From: Betaproteobacteria bacterium
GTDB lineage: Bacteria > Pseudomonadota > Gammaproteobacteria > Burkholderiales > CAIKXV01
Direction of reading: 5' to 3'
Assembly: GCA_947458265.1 (NCBI GenBank)
Contig: CANGYF010000009.1
Location: 1-64,000, forward strand
DNA: 64,000 nucleotides
Positions 1-8,918 of this stretch are shown piece after piece. Position 1 is the first letter of the stretch. The number at the start of each line of letters is the position of its first letter. The notes beneath the pieces were generated by a model. That model worked only from the letters and a program-made list of their open reading frames with translations, was not told the origin of the DNA and made no database searches. The position numbers and the translations under genes were made by a program.

Positions 1-495
1 CTCGCCGACGACCCGGCCTATGCGCAGCGTGCAGCCCGCGTGACGGCACTGTCGCGCGACCTGTCCGAGGTCGTCGCGGCCGAACTGTCCCGCCCGGGTG
101 CCGCCCTGCCGCCCCGGCCGGCGCCGGGCCAGCGCGTCGCCTTCCATGCACCGTGCACGCTGCAGCACGCGTTGCGGCTGCGCGGCGTGGTCGAGCCGAT
201 GCTCACTGCGCTCGGCATGGAACTGACGGAGGTGCCCGACGCACACCTGTGCTGCGGGTCGGCAGGAACCTACTCGATCCTGCAGCCGGCGCTGTCGCAG
301 GCGCTGCTGGCCCGGAAGGTCGATGCGCTCAAGTCGGGCGCACCGCTGTCGATACTCACGGCGAACATCGGCTGTCTCGGCCATCTCCAGTCCGGCTCCG
401 ACCTGCCGGTAAGACACTGGATCGAGGCGGTCGACCGCCTCTGGCACGACGCTGGCGAAGGCGGGCCCGATGCGCCCGGACACCCTGCGCAATGA
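1..495 (+). CDS. glcF: Glycolate oxidase iron-sulfur subunit GlcF, C-terminal part
   Basis: The frame is open from the first base and ends at 495, so the 5' part lies outside the window. The visible 164 residues form the last cysteine-rich (CCG) domain of GlcF: FHAPCTLQHA, then the LCCGSAGTYSILQP block, and a third conserved Cys in ANIGCLGHL. In the family this subunit carries electrons from glycolate oxidation (GlcD/GlcE flavoproteins) through iron-sulfur clusters. glcD and glcE would be expected upstream, outside the window. Other CCG-domain proteins (LutA, heterodisulfide reductase-like) are the alternative, but the CCGSAGTYS wording is typical of GlcF. Confidence 0.88.
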   Translation, partial: LADDPAYAQRAARVTALSRDLSEVVAAELSRPGAALPPRPAPGQRVAFHAPCTLQHALRLRGVVEPMLTALGMELTEVPDAHLCCGSAGTYSILQPALSQALLARKVDALKSGAPLSILTANIGCLGHLQSGSDLPVRHWIEAVDRLWHDAGEGGPDAPGHPAQ

Positions 496-542
496 ACGCG
501 GGACACGGAGTGTCGACGCCGGACAGGTGATCTCCGGGCCGT

Positions 543-1649
543 CTACGTCCCGGCTGCTGCATGCCGGGACAGCGCCCAGCCGACGTGTTCGCGCACCAGC
601 GCGGACGGATCGGCCGCTCGCCGCTGGAGTGCGGCGACGACTTCCGGCGTGGTCGGCGCGTTGCCCAGCCCGACCGCCAGGTTACGCGACCAGCGTTCGT
701 AGCCGATACGCCGGATCGCGCTGCCGGCCATCCGCTCGTCGAACGACGTTTCGCTCCATCCGAACAGTTCCACCAGCGATGAGCGGTCCAGCCCATGGCG
801 CACCGCGAACGCATCCTCGACGGCCGGCTTCGCATGGCGGTTCCACGGACAGCAGAGCTGGCAGTCGTCGCAGCCATACACGCGGTTGCCGATGGCTGCG
901 CGCAGGTGCTCCGGGATCGAACCCTTCAACTCGATCGTGAGGTACGAGATGCAGCGGCGAGCATCCAGGCGGTACGGGGCGACGATCGCACCGGTCGGGC
1001 AGACGTCGATACAGCGTGTGCAGGTGCCGCAATGGGCGCTGGCCGGCGCATCCACCGGCAGGGGCAGGTCGGTGAGGATCTCGCCGAGGAAGAACCAGGA
1101 ACCGTGCTCCCGGTCGAGCAGCAGGGTGTGCTTGCCGCGCCAGCCCAGCCCGGCGCCGCTGGCCAGTTCAACCTCCATCACCGGGGCGCTGTCGGTGAAC
1201 ACCCGGCAGCCATGCGGGCCCGCGGCCTGCGCGATGCGCTCGGCCAGTTTCGCCAGACGGCCGCGCAGCACCTTGTGGTAATCGCGGCCGAGTGCATAGC
1301 GCGAGACATAGGCGAGCGAGGCATCGCCCAGCACCTCGTGCGCGTCCCTGGCCGTGGCCGGCCAGTAGTTCATGCGCACGCTGATCGAGCGCACCGCACC
1401 GGGCACCAGCTTCTGCGGATCGAGACGGAGCGCCGCATGGCGTGCCATATAATCGAGTTCGCCATGGAAGCCCTGCTCAAGCCACTCGAGCAGGCGCGGC
1501 CCTGCTGCGGACAGGTCCAGCGCGGCGATGCCGGTGTGCTGGAAGCCCAGTTCACCTGCCCATGCGCGGATCGACCGCACCAGTGCCGCCAGGCCCTCGG
1601 GCTTCTCCTCGGGCTTCTCCTCGTGATTGCCGGAACCTGCCCCTGCCAT
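543..1649 (-). CDS. queG: Epoxyqueuosine reductase QueG
   Basis: 368-residue protein of the QueG family, which performs the last step of queuosine synthesis in tRNA (epoxyqueuosine to queuosine) using cobalamin and two [4Fe-4S] clusters. Visible: the N-terminal cobalamin-binding region (MARHAALRLDP, SVRMNYWP), a first ferredoxin motif CGTCTRCIDVCPTGAI, a second cluster motif CDDCQLCCPWN, and a C-terminal HEAT-like tail. Start: the frame reaches an ATG pair at 1668-1673, but the ATG at 1647-1649 is preceded by a GAGGTGG ribosome site about 7 nt away and is preferred. The gene is divergent from tsaE, about 50 bp apart, a common betaproteobacterial arrangement. Confidence 0.94.
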   Translation of the reverse strand: MAGAGSGNHEEKPEEKPEGLAALVRSIRAWAGELGFQHTGIAALDLSAAGPRLLEWLEQGFHGELDYMARHAALRLDPQKLVPGAVRSISVRMNYWPATARDAHEVLGDASLAYVSRYALGRDYHKVLRGRLAKLAERIAQAAGPHGCRVFTDSAPVMEVELASGAGLGWRGKHTLLLDREHGSWFFLGEILTDLPLPVDAPASAHCGTCTRCIDVCPTGAIVAPYRLDARRCISYLTIELKGSIPEHLRAAIGNRVYGCDDCQLCCPWNRHAKPAVEDAFAVRHGLDRSSLVELFGWSETSFDERMAGSAIRRIGYERWSRNLAVGLGNAPTTPEVVAALQRRAADPSALVREHVGWALSRHAAAGT

Positions 1650-1702
1650 CGAATGCCACCTCGGCGACATCATTCATCCGGACGCACCGCGCGCCCCCTG
1701 CG

Positions 1703-2194
1703 ATGCCGTCGACGTTAACACGCGCGCTCGCCGACGATGCGGCAACCGCTGCGCTCGGCGGTTCGCTCGCCCGGCTGCTCGTGCCCGGGCTGTCGATCCA
1801 TCTTTCAGGACCGCTCGGCGCAGGCAAGACGACGCTGGTGCGCGCACTGCTGAGGGCCCTGGGCGAGCGCGGCCGCGTCCGCAGCCCGACATTCACCCTG
1901 GTCGAACCCTACAGTGCCGGCGGGCTGCAGCTCGCCCACCTCGACCTGTACCGGTTCGACCGTGCCGCCGAATGGGACGAGGCCGGCTTCGACGAATACC
2001 TCGGTGGCGACACGGTGTCGCTGATCGAGTGGCCGGAGCGAGCGGCACCTGGCCTGCCCCCGCCCGACCTGCGCATCGACATCGCGATCGAAGGCGAGGC
2101 TCGCCGGGCGACGCTCTCGTCGTACAGCGTGCCGGGCGATGACCTGCTCGCACGGCTGACGGCCGCGCCCACGGACGGGGAGCCGGGCGCATGA
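1703..2194 (+). CDS. tsaE: tRNA threonylcarbamoyladenosine biosynthesis ATPase TsaE
   Basis: 163 residues. TsaE is the small ATPase that drives the TsaB-TsaD complex in t6A37 tRNA modification. The Walker A motif GPLGAGKTTLVRALL lies near residue 35, followed by SPTFTLVEPY, the HLDLYR block and IEWPERA, all hallmarks of the family. The frame is open further upstream (from 1442), but the ATG at 1703 gives the normal length and N-terminus. The stop overlaps the amiC start by 4 bp (ATGA), so the two are translationally coupled, a pairing common in proteobacteria. Confidence 0.95.
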   Translation: MPSTLTRALADDAATAALGGSLARLLVPGLSIHLSGPLGAGKTTLVRALLRALGERGRVRSPTFTLVEPYSAGGLQLAHLDLYRFDRAAEWDEAGFDEYLGGDTVSLIEWPERAAPGLPPPDLRIDIAIEGEARRATLSSYSVPGDDLLARLTAAPTDGEPGA

Positions 2195-3630
2195 GGATGC
2201 TGGGCCGGCTGGGGGCGCACCTGCACTGGCTGCTCGCCTGCCTGGTGCTGGCGCTGGCGGCCGCCGGCGCGCATGCGCAGGTCACCGCGGTACGCGTCTG
2301 GCCGGGTCCGGACTCCACCCGGGTGACGTTCGAAGCACCGCGTGAGGTTCCATGGCGGCTGTTCCTGGTGCGCGACCCGGACCGGGTGGTGCTCGAACTG
2401 GACGGCGTCGACATCGGACCTGCGCTGGCGAAGCTCGGCAGCACGGTCGGCGCCGACGATCCACTGATCCGGCAGGCCAGGGTCGGACGGTTCAAGCCGA
2501 ACGTGGTCCGGGTCGTGTTCGACGTGAAGGCGGAAGTCGCGCCCCAGGCTTTCGCGCTCAGGCCGATCGGCGAGTTCGGCCATCGCATCGTGCTCGACCT
2601 GTTCCCGGCCAATGCCCGGGATCCGGTGGCAACCTTCCTGGAGCGCCAGCGCGTCGCAGGGTCGCCGGAGGCGGCGGCCGCCGGCGCAGGTTCACCACCG
2701 TCGCCCGCACCGGCTGCACCTGCAGCCCCGGCAGCCGCGCCAGGCAGTACAGCGGCGCTGCCGGGCGCAGCCGGAGTGCCGCCGGCGGCCGCTGGCGCCG
2801 GTACCGCTGCGCCCGGCACGGATGCGGCGACAACGCCCCCTCGGGCTGCGGCCGGCGGACCACCCGGCGCGTTCGTGTCCCAGGGACCCGATCCATCCGC
2901 GCGCAACACCCGCCTGCCCCCGGGCACACGTCCGCTGGTGATCGCGATCGACCCCGGACATGGCGGCGAGGACCCCGGCGCGATCGGTCCGACCGGGCTG
3001 CGCGAGAAGGACGTCGTACTGGCGATCGGACGCCGCCTTGCGCGGCTGATCGACGCCCAGCCCGGGATGCGTGCACACCTGGTGCGCGATGGCGACTATT
3101 TCGTGCCGCTGCAGATGCGCGTGGTGAAGGCGCGCGCATTGAAGGCGGATCTGTTCGTGTCGATCCATGCAGATGCCTGGATGCAGCCGACCGCGCGCGG
3201 CTCGTCGGTGTACGCACTGTCCCTTTCGGGTGCGACCTCCGCTGCTGCGCGCTGGCTCGCCTCGCGCGAGAACGAGGCCGACCTGATCGGCGGCGTGAAC
3301 CTGAACGTGTCCGATCCCATCCTGAAGCAGACACTGCTCGACCTGTCGCAGACCGCGACCATCAACGACAGCCTGCGGCTGGGCCGCAGCGTGCTGTCCG
3401 AACTCGGGCGGATCAACCGGCTGCACCGCAAGCAGGTCGAGCAGGCCGGCTTCGCGGTGCTGAAGGCGCCGGACATCCCGTCCATACTGGTCGAGACCGC
3501 GTTCATCTCGAACCCGGACGAGGAACAACGGCTGGCGGACGAGACGCAGCAGGAGCGCATCGCCCAGTCGATCCTGGACGGCATCCGCCGCTACGTGGCG
3601 CAGACGCCAGGCATCACCCGCCCGCGCTAG
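2191..3630 (+). CDS. amiC: N-acetylmuramoyl-L-alanine amidase AmiC
   Basis: 479-residue periplasmic amidase that cleaves the peptide stem from peptidoglycan during cell separation. Order: signal peptide (LLACLVLALAAAGAHAQ, cleaved near residue 30), an AMIN domain (about 30-150) for septal targeting, an Ala/Pro/Gly-rich linker (about 155-240), and an Amidase_3 domain (about 248-475). Zinc/catalytic residues are visible: His in DPGHGGEDPGA, Glu in LREKDVVL, His in SIHADA and Glu in VETAFISN. The insertion between SQTATINDS and SVLSELGRI is the usual autoinhibitory helix region of AmiA/B/C. It overlaps tsaE by 4 bp. Confidence 0.94.
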   Translation: MRMLGRLGAHLHWLLACLVLALAAAGAHAQVTAVRVWPGPDSTRVTFEAPREVPWRLFLVRDPDRVVLELDGVDIGPALAKLGSTVGADDPLIRQARVGRFKPNVVRVVFDVKAEVAPQAFALRPIGEFGHRIVLDLFPANARDPVATFLERQRVAGSPEAAAAGAGSPPSPAPAAPAAPAAAPGSTAALPGAAGVPPAAAGAGTAAPGTDAATTPPRAAAGGPPGAFVSQGPDPSARNTRLPPGTRPLVIAIDPGHGGEDPGAIGPTGLREKDVVLAIGRRLARLIDAQPGMRAHLVRDGDYFVPLQMRVVKARALKADLFVSIHADAWMQPTARGSSVYALSLSGATSAAARWLASRENEADLIGGVNLNVSDPILKQTLLDLSQTATINDSLRLGRSVLSELGRINRLHRKQVEQAGFAVLKAPDIPSILVETAFISNPDEEQRLADETQQERIAQSILDGIRRYVAQTPGITRPR

Positions 3631-3692
3631 CTGGCGCCCGTCCCCGACGAGCACCGTCCCACGGCGGCGATGCCGGCGGGGCGGCCCTGCAC

Positions 3693-4721
3693 TCAGGCTT
3701 CGGCCAGCACGACCTGGCTGCGGCCGCCGCGCTTGGCGCTCTGCAATGCGCGATCGGCACGCAGCACCAGCGTGGCACCGTTGTCATCGTCGCGGAACTG
3801 CGCGACGCCGGCCGAAAACCCGACCGAGATGCGCCGGCCCTCGTGGATCACCGGGCTCTTGACGACGATGTCCTGCAGGCGATCGAGCACCAGCCGGGCG
3901 CCCTGCATGTCGGTGTCGGGCAGGAGAACAAGGAACTCCTCGCCGCCGTAGCGGACGATAAGGTCCGTCTCGCGCAGCACCGAGCGCATCAGCTCGACCA
4001 TGTGCACCAGCACCCGGTCGCCAGCCTGGTGGCCGAACGTGTCGTTGATGTGCTTGAAGTGGTCGAGGTCGACCATGCCGACCGACAAGGGCGCATTCAC
4101 CCGCCGCGCACGTGCCACTTCGCGCGGCAGCACGATATCCATGCCGCGGCGGTTAAGCACGCCGGTCAGCGGGTCGTGCTGCACGGCTTCGCGCGCCTCG
4201 TTCAACTCGTCGCGGATCGACTTCAGTTCGCCCCGCGTCTCGCCCAGTTCGGCGCGCGAGGCCTGGAGCGCGTCGCGGATCTCGGTGGTCGCGGCATCCA
4301 TGCGCTCGATCAGCGTGCGCACCTCGCGCGGCAACTGGGCTGGCGCCGGCTGGCGCTCGGCTACCTGAGGCAGCGGCGCCGGCGCGAACACGGGCGCCAC
4401 GACCTGGCTCGGCGAGGAGGGCACCGGCATCGCGGCAGGCGCGGCTGCCAGCCCGGTGCGCTCGATCAGGGTAGCGAGCGCACCGGTCGCCTGTTCGAGC
4501 CGCAGCCCGAACTGATCGAGCGCGGCGCCCCAGGAAACCGGCGCTGCCTCGGGCGCGGCCAGCTCGCTGCGTGCACGGAACGCTTCGGCCAGCGGCGCCG
4601 CGAGCTTCAGCGTCGACTCGGTATCGCGGTAGAAGCGCTCGAAGTTCTCGGGCGTCGGCGGGATGCCGAGGTCCGCCATGCGGCGCAGTGCGATGTTGGC
4701 GATGTCGCCCGGGGCTACCAC
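3693..4721 (-). CDS. Diguanylate cyclase (GGDEF domain)
   Basis: 342 residues. The C-terminal GGDEF domain (about 180-340) has an intact active site GGEEF at about residue 259, preceded at the canonical 5-residue spacing by an RxxD inhibitory site (RETD), so it should make c-di-GMP and be product-inhibited. The N-terminal half begins with the PPTPENFERFYRDTE element often found in betaproteobacterial cyclases and contains a coiled-coil-like stretch (TLIERMDAATTEIRDALQA) just before the catalytic domain. No membrane segment is seen. The start used is a GTG at 4719-4721 with no clear ribosome site. It converges on amiC. Its sensory input cannot be read from sequence; nearness to the pilus locus suggests, but does not show, a role in surface behaviour. 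Confidence 0.88.
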   Translation of the reverse strand: MVAPGDIANIALRRMADLGIPPTPENFERFYRDTESTLKLAAPLAEAFRARSELAAPEAAPVSWGAALDQFGLRLEQATGALATLIERTGLAAAPAAMPVPSSPSQVVAPVFAPAPLPQVAERQPAPAQLPREVRTLIERMDAATTEIRDALQASRAELGETRGELKSIRDELNEAREAVQHDPLTGVLNRRGMDIVLPREVARARRVNAPLSVGMVDLDHFKHINDTFGHQAGDRVLVHMVELMRSVLRETDLIVRYGGEEFLVLLPDTDMQGARLVLDRLQDIVVKSPVIHEGRRISVGFSAGVAQFRDDDNGATLVLRADRALQSAKRGGRSQVVLAEA

Positions 4722-4942
4722 GTTGGAAGGATTCGTCGAAGTGGATCGGACAGACAGGAAACGAAGGAGGCGCCCTTCGTGAGGTGAACGCTTATCGACG
4801 CGTGGCGCGCAGACTTGACAGCACTCTAGCAGATCGCCTGCGCAGCGCTGCGTAGCGGATCACGGGGCAAGGATGCAAAACTTCCCCGCCGGAGCGTCAG
4901 CCTGTCGCACCTGCGCGGGACAGCCGCGATCCAGGCGCAGGA

Positions 4943-5018
<76 letters not shown>

Positions 5019-5365
5019 ACGAATGCCTGCCAGCGACATTTCCGAGGGCCGAATGATATCAATGCGGCAGGCGGATGTCCCGTCCCGCGTTGCAGGCCAC
5101 CCGGGCGGCCTCCGGCGAGGCCCGCTAAAGTGGGCCCCGGCTTGACCGTTACTCCATACGCGATCGTGTTGCGGAAAACAGCTGGCGGGGCGCGGAACCT
5201 GCGTTCCGGCGACTGCAATCCCTCCGCAGTGCCAATTTTCCACGGTTCGCGCACGGCAGGACCGCACACCGGGGACCACTCAGGTGCCGAAGGGCACCGC
5301 TTGTCTGCCGTCGTTGGCAAGCGCGGGCCCGTCATCGATAACATGCTGAACACAAAGAGGTAGTG
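5019..5365. other. Intergenic spacer between tRNA-Thr and pilE
   Basis: About 350 bp without a convincing gene. It must hold the tRNA promoter (minus strand) and the pilE promoter (plus strand). A TTGACC hexamer at 5142-5147 has no good -10 partner and I see no clean sigma-54 (TGGC/TTGC) promoter. The only clear signal is an AGAGG ribosome site at 5356-5360 in front of pilE. Confidence 0.5.
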
Positions 5366-5908
5366 ATGATCCGACCGACCTTTTTCCCGGCCACTGGCCG
5401 TCACGGACACCGCATCCGCGCAGGCGGATCATCCCGGACGGCAGGCGCGCGTGCCCGCGGCTTCACCCTGATCGAGCTGATGATCGTCGTGGTGATCACG
5501 ATGATCCTGGCTGCAGTCGCCTATCCGGCGTACACCAACTACGTGGTCCGCGGCTTCCGATCGGAGGGCCAGCAGTGGCTGCAGGATTTCGCCCAGCGTC
5601 AGGAACAGTTCTTCCTCGACCGCCGCGCCTATGCGACCGGCGGGCTGGGCAACGGCGCCAACCAGCTGCCGATGGCCTTCCCCGACCCGGGCACCTCTTC
5701 CGACCAGCGCTACAACGCGCCGAACGTCACCGCGGTCGCGGGCCCCCCGCCCGGCTACATCGCCTGCCTGCAGCCGCGCAACGGCGGCCCAATGGCCGCC
5801 GCCTCGGATGGTGGCCTGTGCATCGACTCGACCGGGCTGCGCTGGCGCGACATGAATACCAACGGCGCCTTCGATGCAGGCGTCGACCTGCAATGGTCGG
5901 ATCGGTAG
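5366..5908 (+). CDS. pilE: Type IV pilin-like protein PilE (minor pilin)
   Basis: 180 residues. A long basic leader of about 30 residues ends in the prepilin peptidase site RG|FTLIELMIVVVI, with Glu at +5 of the mature protein, followed by the hydrophobic assembly helix and the PilE-family region (AYPAYTNYVVRGFRSEGQ, then QRQEQFFLDRRAYA). This is the PilE minor pilin of the fimT-pilV-pilW-pilX-pilY1-pilE type of operon, here placed first. Start: ATG at 5366, 5 nt after AGAGG; an overlapping GTG at 5363 is possible. It heads the pilus operon and occurs only once, unlike the downstream genes. Confidence 0.9.
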   Translation: MIRPTFFPATGRHGHRIRAGGSSRTAGARARGFTLIELMIVVVITMILAAVAYPAYTNYVVRGFRSEGQQWLQDFAQRQEQFFLDRRAYATGGLGNGANQLPMAFPDPGTSSDQRYNAPNVTAVAGPPPGYIACLQPRNGGPMAAASDGGLCIDSTGLRWRDMNTNGAFDAGVDLQWSDR

Positions 5909-5915
5909 CCGTGCC

Positions 5916-6521
5916 ATGAACCCGACCGCGCGCCCCGCCTCCCCTTGCTCCATCCGCACCGGCCGGCAGGCCGGCGCAGGTGCCGGATTCACGCTGATCG
6001 AGTTGCTGGTGGTGATGACGATCGCCGGCATCCTGCTGGCAGTCGGCCTGCCGAATTTCCAGGACTTCGTCCGCGACCAGCGCGTCCGTTCGATCGCCTC
6101 CGACATGGTGGGCGACTTCGCCCTGGCCCGCTCAGAGGCGGTGCGCTACAGCGGTCGCGTGATCATGGCTCGAGCCGGCTTTGCCGGCTGCACGGTGACC
6201 GGCACCACCTGGCGCGAAGGCTGGTGCATGTTCACCGACAACAACGCGAACAACACGATGGACGCCGGCGAACTGCTGAAGATCCAGCAGGCGGTCGGCG
6301 GCCAGGTCCGCATCTGCTCGCCGGTCGCCGACTTCGCGAACACGATCATTTTCGGCCCGCGCGGCCAGGTCGTGCGCACCGCCGCAATCGGCGCCAACGA
6401 CGGCATGACGATCACCGACGACAGTACCGGGCCCGCGAATTCGCGCACCCGGGTGCTGATGTTCGGTCTGGTCGGCCGCGTCACCACCGTCAACCAGAAC
6501 AACGCCACGCCGGCATGCTGA
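5916..6521 (+). CDS. fimT: FimT/GspH-family pseudopilin
   Basis: 201 residues, starting 7 bp after pilE. A leader of about 25 residues precedes the prepilin site AG|FTLIELLVVMTIAGILLAV, followed by GLPNFQDFVRDQRVRS and DFALARSEAVRYSGRV, which are typical of the FimT/GspH minor pseudopilins that help start pilus assembly. FimT proteins in some bacteria also bind DNA during natural transformation; whether this one does cannot be told from sequence. The gene overlaps pilV by 7 bp. Confidence 0.88.
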   Translation: MNPTARPASPCSIRTGRQAGAGAGFTLIELLVVMTIAGILLAVGLPNFQDFVRDQRVRSIASDMVGDFALARSEAVRYSGRVIMARAGFAGCTVTGTTWREGWCMFTDNNANNTMDAGELLKIQQAVGGQVRICSPVADFANTIIFGPRGQVVRTAAIGANDGMTITDDSTGPANSRTRVLMFGLVGRVTTVNQNNATPAC

Positions 6522-7150
6522 ACCGCGGCTTCACGCTGCTGGAGGTGCTGATAACGCTGGTGATACTGATGTTCGGCCTTCTCGGGCTGGCTGGGCTGAT
6601 GGCAAAGGGGCAGCGTGCATCCTTCGAGGGGTTCCAGCGGCAGCAGGCGCTCTCCTACGCCACCGACATCGCCGAGCGCATCCGGTCCAATCGCGATCGG
6701 GCAGCCGGCTATGCAACGGCTGCGCCGCTGGCCACGCCAGTCGGATCCGGCGCCCGCTTCGCCGACATCGCCAACGGCACGATCACCAACTGCGGCGCCG
6801 GCACCTGCACCCCGGCCGATACCGTGGCCTACGATATCGCGCTGTGGGACGGTGCGCTCGCCGGTGCGAGCGAATCGGAAGTCGCCGGCGGCGCCCGCGT
6901 CGGTGGCATCCTGCGCGCGAACGGCTGCATCGCAGCCACCGGCGCGGCCATCGGTGCCTGTCCGGCGGCGCCGGCTACGCCCGCAGGGCGATTCTTCTTC
7001 GGCCAGCGCTACACGATCAGCGTCGCCTGGCAGGGACGCGATCCGAGCACGGCGCCGACCAATTCCACCTGCGGTGCCGGCCTGTATGGCAACGAGGCGC
7101 TGCGCCGCGTGGTCACCCTCGACGTGATCGTGCAGATTCCGTGTCCCTGA
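6515..7150 (+). CDS. pilV: Type IV pilus minor pilin PilV, first copy
   Basis: 211 residues. The leader is only four residues (MLNR) before G|FTLLEVLITLVILMFGLLGL, then MAKGQRASFEGFQRQQALSYATDIAERIRSNR, the normal PilV signature. The C-terminal half contains paired cysteines and the block ISVAWQGRDPS near the end. It overlaps fimT at its start and pilW at its end. A second, clearly related pilV lies at 14753-15364: both share GLLGLA, KGQRASFE, YQRQQA/FQRQQA and a closing VAWQGR block. Confidence 0.9.
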   Translation: MLNRGFTLLEVLITLVILMFGLLGLAGLMAKGQRASFEGFQRQQALSYATDIAERIRSNRDRAAGYATAAPLATPVGSGARFADIANGTITNCGAGTCTPADTVAYDIALWDGALAGASESEVAGGARVGGILRANGCIAATGAAIGACPAAPATPAGRFFFGQRYTISVAWQGRDPSTAPTNSTCGAGLYGNEALRRVVTLDVIVQIPCP

Positions 7151-8328
7151 TCCGACCGACTGCGGCATCCGCCAGCCTGCGCGGCAGGCGCACAAGCGGC
7201 CTCTCGCTGGTCGAACTGCTGGTCGGCATGACCGTCGGACTGTTCCTGACGCTCGGCCTGATGGTGATGATGACCGGCACCTCGCGCGGCTTCAAGGTCC
7301 AGGACGAATTCGCCCGGATGCAGGAAGGCGGCGTCGAAGCGCTGCGCTACATCGGCGACAGCCTGCGGCTGGCCGGGTTCTATGGCTGGAACGGCTCGCC
7401 CGGCGGCGCGACCAGCATAGCCCTGCCGTCACTCGCGCCCGGCAGCGGCCAGGAGATCGACACCCTGAACGACTGTGGATCCGCGAACAACCTGCCCACC
7501 GCCAACTGGGCGCTGCAGGTGGGCAGTCCGCTGTTCGGCCGCATCGGGCTGACCCCTGCCGCAATCAACAGCATCTTCCCCTGCATCGTCGCGGACAACT
7601 TCCTCGATTTCCCGAACCACCAGATCCTGGTGGTGCGCGGTTCGAATGCATCGCAGGTGGCCGACCCCGCGACGCCAGGCGACCTCAGCGACGCAATCTT
7701 CGACAACGAGCGCCTCTACGTGCAGGCAGATCCGTCGCGCGGCATCGTCTTTCGCGGCGGTGCCGGACGCTTCACCGCGCTCAAGGCAGTCGGCGAGACT
7801 GCGCGCGTCACCAACGCCGCCGGTGCCGTCGTCGACGCACCGGTGTTCGAGTACCAGGCCCATGTGTACTACTTGCGCCCCTGCACGCGCCCGGCCACGC
7901 CGCCGTCGTGCGCAGCCACCGACGATGGCGGCTTGCCGATCCCCACGCTGGTACGCCAGCAGCTGGTCGGCCGCACGATGACCGAACTGGCACTCGTTCC
8001 CGGCGTCGAGCGCATCGGCTACGTCTACGGCATCGACGAGGTCAACAACAATCCGACGCGCTCGTGGGACGGCGTGCCCGATCGCTACGAAACCAACCCG
8101 ACGGCTGCGCAGTGGCCGAACGTCGTCACCGTGCGCGTGTCGGTGCTGATGCGCTCGGCCACGCCGATCAACGGCCATGACGACAGCTCGAAGCGCTACG
8201 ACCTGACATCAGGGATCCTCCCGGCGTTCACCTGCTCACCGCTGGTGCAGAACGACTGTGCCTACCGGCGGCACGTGTTCCACCAGACCTTCCAGGTCCG
8301 CAACGTCGCGATGCGACGCGCCGGATGA
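7141..8328 (+). CDS. pilW: Type IV pilus assembly protein PilW, first copy
   Basis: 395 residues from a GTG start at 7141 that overlaps the end of pilV by 10 bp. An ATG start in this frame would cut into the hydrophobic helix. The prepilin-like site is SG|LSLVELLVGMTVGLFLTLGLM. Next comes TSRGFKVQDEFARMQEGGVEALRYIGDSLRLAGFYG, characteristic of PilW, and the C-terminus ends CAYRRHVFHQTFQVRNVA. PilW is a minor pilin thought to prime the pilus tip with PilV, PilX and PilY1. The paralogue at 15367-16440 has the same architecture. Confidence 0.9.
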   Translation: MSLIRPTAASASLRGRRTSGLSLVELLVGMTVGLFLTLGLMVMMTGTSRGFKVQDEFARMQEGGVEALRYIGDSLRLAGFYGWNGSPGGATSIALPSLAPGSGQEIDTLNDCGSANNLPTANWALQVGSPLFGRIGLTPAAINSIFPCIVADNFLDFPNHQILVVRGSNASQVADPATPGDLSDAIFDNERLYVQADPSRGIVFRGGAGRFTALKAVGETARVTNAAGAVVDAPVFEYQAHVYYLRPCTRPATPPSCAATDDGGLPIPTLVRQQLVGRTMTELALVPGVERIGYVYGIDEVNNNPTRSWDGVPDRYETNPTAAQWPNVVTVRVSVLMRSATPINGHDDSSKRYDLTSGILPAFTCSPLVQNDCAYRRHVFHQTFQVRNVAMRRAG

Positions 8329-8335
8329 CCCCGAC

Positions 8336-8878
8336 ATGAACCCGAACAACGAGGTTCCTTCGATGCCCCTGGACCGATTCCCTGGCCGGCCGGACACGCA
8401 CACGGGTGTGCAGCTGCGGCATGCCGGGCAGCATGGCGCCGTGCTGATCGTCGGCCTGATCATGCTCGCGGTGATGACGCTGCTGGTGATCTCGATGCTG
8501 CGGACCTCCATCCTGGAGCTGCGCATCGGCGGCGCGAACCAGGTGGTCCAGGAGACTTTCGCCAATGCGGAACTGGCCATCGGCAACTTCCTGAACGTCA
8601 ACAGCGGGCGCTTCGCACCCGGCTTCCTGGCGCTCGTCGCGCCCGCCCCGGGAGCGCCCGACTTTTCCCTGCCGCCGATCGTCGGCGGCGCGGTGACGAT
8701 CACCGCGACGCAGATCCAGTGCTCGTCCGCCACCATCCTCGGCAACCAGTACGCGAACGTGGGGCGCCAGAACGCCCTGTTCGTGAGCACCTTCAACATC
8801 CGCGGCACCTCGACCAGCGTGCTGGGCGGCACCGCCGCCGTGAACCAGGGCGTGATGTCGTTCTCTGCAGGCTGCTGA
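8336..8878 (+). CDS. pilX: Type IV pilus assembly protein PilX, first copy
   Basis: 180 residues with a basic leader and the PilX N-terminal helix GAVLIVGLIMLAVMTLLVIS followed by MLRTSILELRIGG and ETFANAELAI. As usual for PilX there is no clear G|F processing site. The rest is short and ends in a Cys residue. The start is an ATG at 8336, 7 bp after pilW. It sits between pilW and pilY1 in the standard order. Confidence 0.87.
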   Translation: MNPNNEVPSMPLDRFPGRPDTHTGVQLRHAGQHGAVLIVGLIMLAVMTLLVISMLRTSILELRIGGANQVVQETFANAELAIGNFLNVNSGRFAPGFLALVAPAPGAPDFSLPPIVGGAVTITATQIQCSSATILGNQYANVGRQNALFVSTFNIRGTSTSVLGGTAAVNQGVMSFSAGC

Positions 8879-8918
8879 ACCGATTCAGGCACCGGCTTTG
8901 CGACGGATGGGACCCGCC

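Noticed and set aside
2352-4787. An 811-residue frame across amiC and the GGDEF gene
   Set aside because: It spans two well-supported genes in different frames and strands; no family features.
5142-5170. Sigma-70 promoter for pilE at TTGACC
   Set aside because: No acceptable -10 hexamer at 16-18 bp; too weak to annotate.
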